Of a stretch of 64,000 nucleotides of DNA, positions 61,239-64,000 are shown in pieces. The stretch comes from an uncultured Prevotellaceae bacterium (GTDB lineage Bacteria > Bacteroidota > Bacteroidia > Bacteroidales > Muribaculaceae), in the NCBI GenBank assembly GCA_937916085.1, contig CALGGO010000013.1, positions 1-64,000 on the forward strand, in the 5' to 3' direction. The notes below the pieces were generated by a model that saw only the letters and a list, made by a program, of their open reading frames with translations, searched no databases and was not told the DNA's origin. The position numbers and the translations under genes are program-made. The number at the start of each line of letters is the position of its first letter. The first letter of the stretch is position 1.

Positions 61239-62427
61239 ATAATCTCAAGATTTTGTCAAGATGCTCTTGCGAAGAGAAAAGACGCAACGACTTTTCTTTG
61301 ATGCTCTTATTATCCCATTCGAAATGAAATGCCTGCTCAATGGCCTGTGTAAGCTCATCTCTCTTTCCCGAAGTGAACTTAATGCCATTATTTTCGTCAA
61401 GGAGTTCTGGGATGCCGCCAATTCGCGCCCCTACCACTGGCGTGCCAGCGCAAAGCGACTCGATGACACCAAGGGGATTATTGTCATAGCACTCGCTTGG
61501 CATTACCGAGAAACGCGCTTTGCTGAGCAACGTCGCCACCTGCTGAGCGTCTTGATGACCCAAGAATTCTACATTGCTATTGCAGGCATATTGTTTCTCA
61601 AGCTGGATGCGCAGAGGTCCATCGCCCACAATTTTAAGTGAATATGGCAATTTGGATGCTGTCTCCACAAGCGTTTCCACACCTTTCTCGGTTGAGAGGC
61701 GCCCCACATAGACATAGTAATCTTCACGATTGGCATTCAGCGAATTGAACAGTTCTTGTTTTACTGGATCGATGTGATTGCACACCACATGAATCTTCTC
61801 GGGATCAAAACCATCCTTGCGCATCTTGCTCGCCATAAACTGGCTTGGGCAGATAAAGGCATCGGCATAGCGGTCAAGAACATATCTGTTCCACTTGCGG
61901 GCCTCGATATAAGCCATCGCACTTGCAGCAAAGCTGCCCTTCATGCACCGCGTTTTAAGAACCGACATCTTGCTGTGCCCTATGCAACGCTCACAAGGCT
62001 TCTCATTGTACAGACAGGCATAGGAAGGACACACAAGCTTGTAGTCGTGCAGAGTCCATACCACACGGCATCCACGTTTCTTGGCAAGCTTTGCCACAAC
62101 GGGGGAAATATAAGAATGAATGTTGTGCAGATGAACAATGTCGGGCTTGAAATCGTCAAGAATCTTATTGAAGGCTGCCTTGATGTCACCATATCCCATG
62201 ATTCGCTTGAAGGCATGAATCTTGCTTAAAACGCCTCCTGTCATCTCCACTTGCGAGGCATAGTATTTATTCCATCCTGAATCAATATTCTCGGAATAAT
62301 CCATAGCAAACACCGCCACATCGTGCCCTTGAGCCTTGAGCAGTCGCTCGAGGTTCATTGCCACAATGCAGTCACCACCACGAGGGTAGTAGAACTTGTT
62401 TGCTACGAGAATACGCTTCTTTTCCAT
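61222..62427 (-). CDS. Family 4 glycosyltransferase with Cys cluster
   Basis: A 401-residue GT-B enzyme. NKFYYPRGGDCIVAMNLERLL; DIVHLHNIHSYISPVVA; VWTLHDYKLVCPSYACL; a Cys cluster CERCIGHSKMSVLKTRC typical of one GT4 branch; donor half with YVGRLSTEKGVETLVE and SECYDNNPLGVIESLCAGTPVVG. First gene of the minus-strand glycan cluster. A -7 element at 62438-62445 gives a leader of only a few bases. Confidence 0.9.
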   Translation of the reverse strand: MEKKRILVANKFYYPRGGDCIVAMNLERLLKAQGHDVAVFAMDYSENIDSGWNKYYASQVEMTGGVLSKIHAFKRIMGYGDIKAAFNKILDDFKPDIVHLHNIHSYISPVVAKLAKKRGCRVVWTLHDYKLVCPSYACLYNEKPCERCIGHSKMSVLKTRCMKGSFAASAMAYIEARKWNRYVLDRYADAFICPSQFMASKMRKDGFDPEKIHVVCNHIDPVKQELFNSLNANREDYYVYVGRLSTEKGVETLVETASKLPYSLKIVGDGPLRIQLEKQYACNSNVEFLGHQDAQQVATLLSKARFSVMPSECYDNNPLGVIESLCAGTPVVGARIGGIPELLDENNGIKFTSGKRDELTQAIEQAFHFEWDNKSIKEKSLRLFSSQEHLDKILRLYGCDD

Positions 62428-62437
62428 GCTGAACGTG

Positions 62438-62445
62438 CAAAATTA
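62438..62445 (-). promoter_or_regulatory. -7 element of the glycan cluster, nearly leaderless
   Basis: Minus strand TAATTTTG ends 11 bases before the ATG at 62427, so transcription should begin within about five bases of the start codon. Confidence 0.6.
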
Positions 62446-62529
62446 CGCATTTTTTCTTGTAGCAGAAAGAAAAACATCTTTTTATTAATCTTTCATGCGA
62501 CAAAAAAGTCAAAAAAGAAAATAATTTAC

Positions 62530-62537
62530 TACTTTTG
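62530..62537 (+). promoter_or_regulatory. -7 element before the beta-helix gene
   Basis: TACTTTTG, 21 bases before the ATG at 62558, divergent to the glycan cluster promoter. Confidence 0.6.
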
Positions 62538-62557
62538 CAAAAAGCAATATTATCATT

Positions 62558-64000
62558 ATGAGAAAGCTCACACACATAATAACTCTTATAGCGACGGTGC
62601 TGCTGGCATGCAATGCCCATGCCCGCACAGTGGAAATAAAGATTAGCAACTGTCCAAAACCCTATGTCGAAAACATAAGGAAAATGACCTCGGGCTTAGG
62701 TGCCAACGACGTGTTGATTCTCAACTTTGACAAATCAGGGAAATATGAATTTGATGGCTCGTTAAAGTTCAGGTGCAACACTACCATTAAAGGGGTAAGT
62801 TCTCAGAACACAAGAGTAATACTCAAAGAGGGTTTTGCTAACGGCAAGAGTAAGATGCTTGATGACGCTTTCTTTGCTGTGCATGGCAGCTCCTCTAAAA
62901 AAGTTAAAGCCGAGGTAAAAGATATCTGTTTTGAACTTGCTTCTCACAAGAACATTTTGTGGGAGAAAGCGCCTAAACACATCATCAAAATTTGCTATGG
63001 TGACGGAGTTGTTATAGACAACATTGTGGCCAAGTCACAAAATGCCACACTTACTCACGTTGACCTGCGTGATTGCTCCAATGCCGTTGTTCAGAATTGT
63101 GAATTTGAGAATTACAACAATTCTGCTATGGGCGGCTGCCTGTGGACAAGAGGAGAGCAGAACAATATTCAAGTTGTGAATAATATTTTCAGAAAATATG
63201 GCAAAGACGAAGCTTTTGGTTGCTGGGGCGGAGCTTATAACAGAGACTTTGAAATAAAAAATGTCACTGTCGAAGGTAATGAATTCTATCTCGACAACAA
63301 AACTGGCATCAAGTTATTAGAATTAGATAATTTCCTTGCTTTCAACCACACCTATGGTGAGGGAGCAAAAACCAATTGCGTTCTTGATAACATCTATTTT
63401 AAGAACAACAAAATCAAAATAAACGCTCCAATTAAGAGAATTATGATTTTGTCTCTCTCAAAATATGCCACAGTCAACAATTTGGAAATCTCTAACAATG
63501 AGATAATATGCACATCTAAGAGTTCGTCAACCGACTCTTTCATGAATGATTTCGACATCATAGCGGAGTCGCTTGAGAATATTAATATCTCGATAAAAGA
63601 CAACTACATCAGAACACAAAATGAGGTGAAAGGCAACAATGGTCATACATTCTTGTCGGTGAGAAACGCAAACTTAAATGTAACCAACAACATTATTGAA
63701 AACGACTATCCACAGCGCTTAGTTTGGTGCCACGAAGGCTCAATGCGTCTTTATTTGGAGAACAACGATATAACAAATGTTTACACCACTTCGTTAAGTT
63801 CTTCCAAGGCTCTTGATGATGTCTCTATAACTGCTGTAAACAACACTTTTTCAGGAGACACACGAATCTATTGCCGCAATGTCAAGAATTTATCTTTGAC
63901 CTATAAGAATAATAAATTTAATAGTTCAAACAATCATTTCTTCTTGCAAGAGGGTGCAGAGCAGAACTCAATAACCTTTGAAGGCAACACAGTAAACGCT
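62558..64000 (+). CDS. Secreted parallel beta-helix protein, 3' end beyond the window
   Basis: The frame is open from ATG 62558 to the window end (481 codons). Signal peptide about 1-22 (MRKLTHIITLIATVLLAC start, cut near AHA-R). From about residue 50 it shows repeated strand-turn units with Asn ladders: NCEFENYNNSAM, VNNIFRKYG, VEGNEFYLDN, FKNNKIKINA, ISNNEIIC, VTNNIIEND, LENNDITN, YKNNKFNSS. This is the pattern of right-handed beta-helix (pectate-lyase-like) proteins, often polysaccharide-binding or -cleaving. It is divergent to the glycan cluster, suggesting a link to that glycan. Confidence 0.8.
   Translation, partial: MRKLTHIITLIATVLLACNAHARTVEIKISNCPKPYVENIRKMTSGLGANDVLILNFDKSGKYEFDGSLKFRCNTTIKGVSSQNTRVILKEGFANGKSKMLDDAFFAVHGSSSKKVKAEVKDICFELASHKNILWEKAPKHIIKICYGDGVVIDNIVAKSQNATLTHVDLRDCSNAVVQNCEFENYNNSAMGGCLWTRGEQNNIQVVNNIFRKYGKDEAFGCWGGAYNRDFEIKNVTVEGNEFYLDNKTGIKLLELDNFLAFNHTYGEGAKTNCVLDNIYFKNNKIKINAPIKRIMILSLSKYATVNNLEISNNEIICTSKSSSTDSFMNDFDIIAESLENINISIKDNYIRTQNEVKGNNGHTFLSVRNANLNVTNNIIENDYPQRLVWCHEGSMRLYLENNDITNVYTTSLSSSKALDDVSITAVNNTFSGDTRIYCRNVKNLSLTYKNNKFNSSNNHFFLQEGAEQNSITFEGNTVNA

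Overview
This 64 kb window comes from a member of the Bacteroidota, order Bacteroidales. The evidence is the TAnnTTTG -7 promoter element (often with TTTG or TTG 19-21 bases upstream) seen before many genes, the two-residue-spaced outer-membrane receptor, ECF sigma and anti-sigma arrangement, several FKBP lipoproteins, a CotH protein ending in dockerin-like repeats, and typical Bacteroidales families (DUF4919, phosphate-selective-type porin, C69 dipeptidase, S41 protease). A gut lineage such as Muribaculaceae or Prevotellaceae is my best guess, but the family cannot be fixed from the sequence alone.

Layout. 1-4.3 kb is accessory DNA: the 5' part of an IS110-family transposase, a KilA-N protein, a small beta-barrel-like protein, a stand-alone PD-(D/E)XK nuclease, a dispersed intergenic repeat and a 148-bp MITE. 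4.3-10.5 kb is a cell-surface signalling locus: an outer-membrane receptor, an ECF sigma factor, a short anti-sigma factor and a second receptor with an STN signalling domain; the last three overlap by four bases. 10.9-20.5 kb is an AT-rich defence island. It starts with an 84-bp promoter repeat and a remnant of a DinD-like gene, then an AAA ATPase/TOPRIM pair behind its own palindromic operator, then a second copy of the 84-bp repeat driving five tightly packed genes: dndC, dndD, a DndE-HerA/FtsK ATPase fusion, a ParB-like protein and a possible nuclease. This looks like a DNA phosphorothioation system in which the usual dndB and dndFGH are absent and the last three genes may supply sensing and attack. 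A Fic-domain gene remnant closes the island.

21.3-31.4 kb is mostly core: two tRNA-Glu genes flanking rpsT, recO, a candidate small RNA with its own promoter and terminator, pheT, a cupin and yebC, then a small cluster in which two proteins share a Cys-rich N-terminal motif and sit before a radical SAM enzyme, then aminopeptidase P. 31.7-35.6 kb holds four FKBP-type prolyl isomerases. 35.9-43.8 kb carries the bifunctional (p)ppGpp enzyme, a PgpH-like c-di-AMP phosphodiesterase, small envelope proteins, a Xer recombinase and hpf. 44.4-49.5 kb has mfd overlapping an S41 protease. 49.8-56 kb has tRNA-Asn, a porin, a C4-dicarboxylate exchanger, a C69 dipeptidase and ychF. 56.1-62.4 kb is a minus-strand surface-polysaccharide cluster (CotH, two glycosyltransferases, a radical SAM protein, an acyltransferase), and a secreted beta-helix protein runs off the right end.

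A second theme is the intergenic DNA. Many gaps are filled with short, slightly varying words repeated a few times (for example GTCCTTT, CAGTTCTCAGTT, AATCTAGA, GATCGGGGATC). The same words return at distant sites. Together with REP-like hairpins and a compact multi-hairpin element at 21.1 kb, they are the main structure that the genes do not explain.
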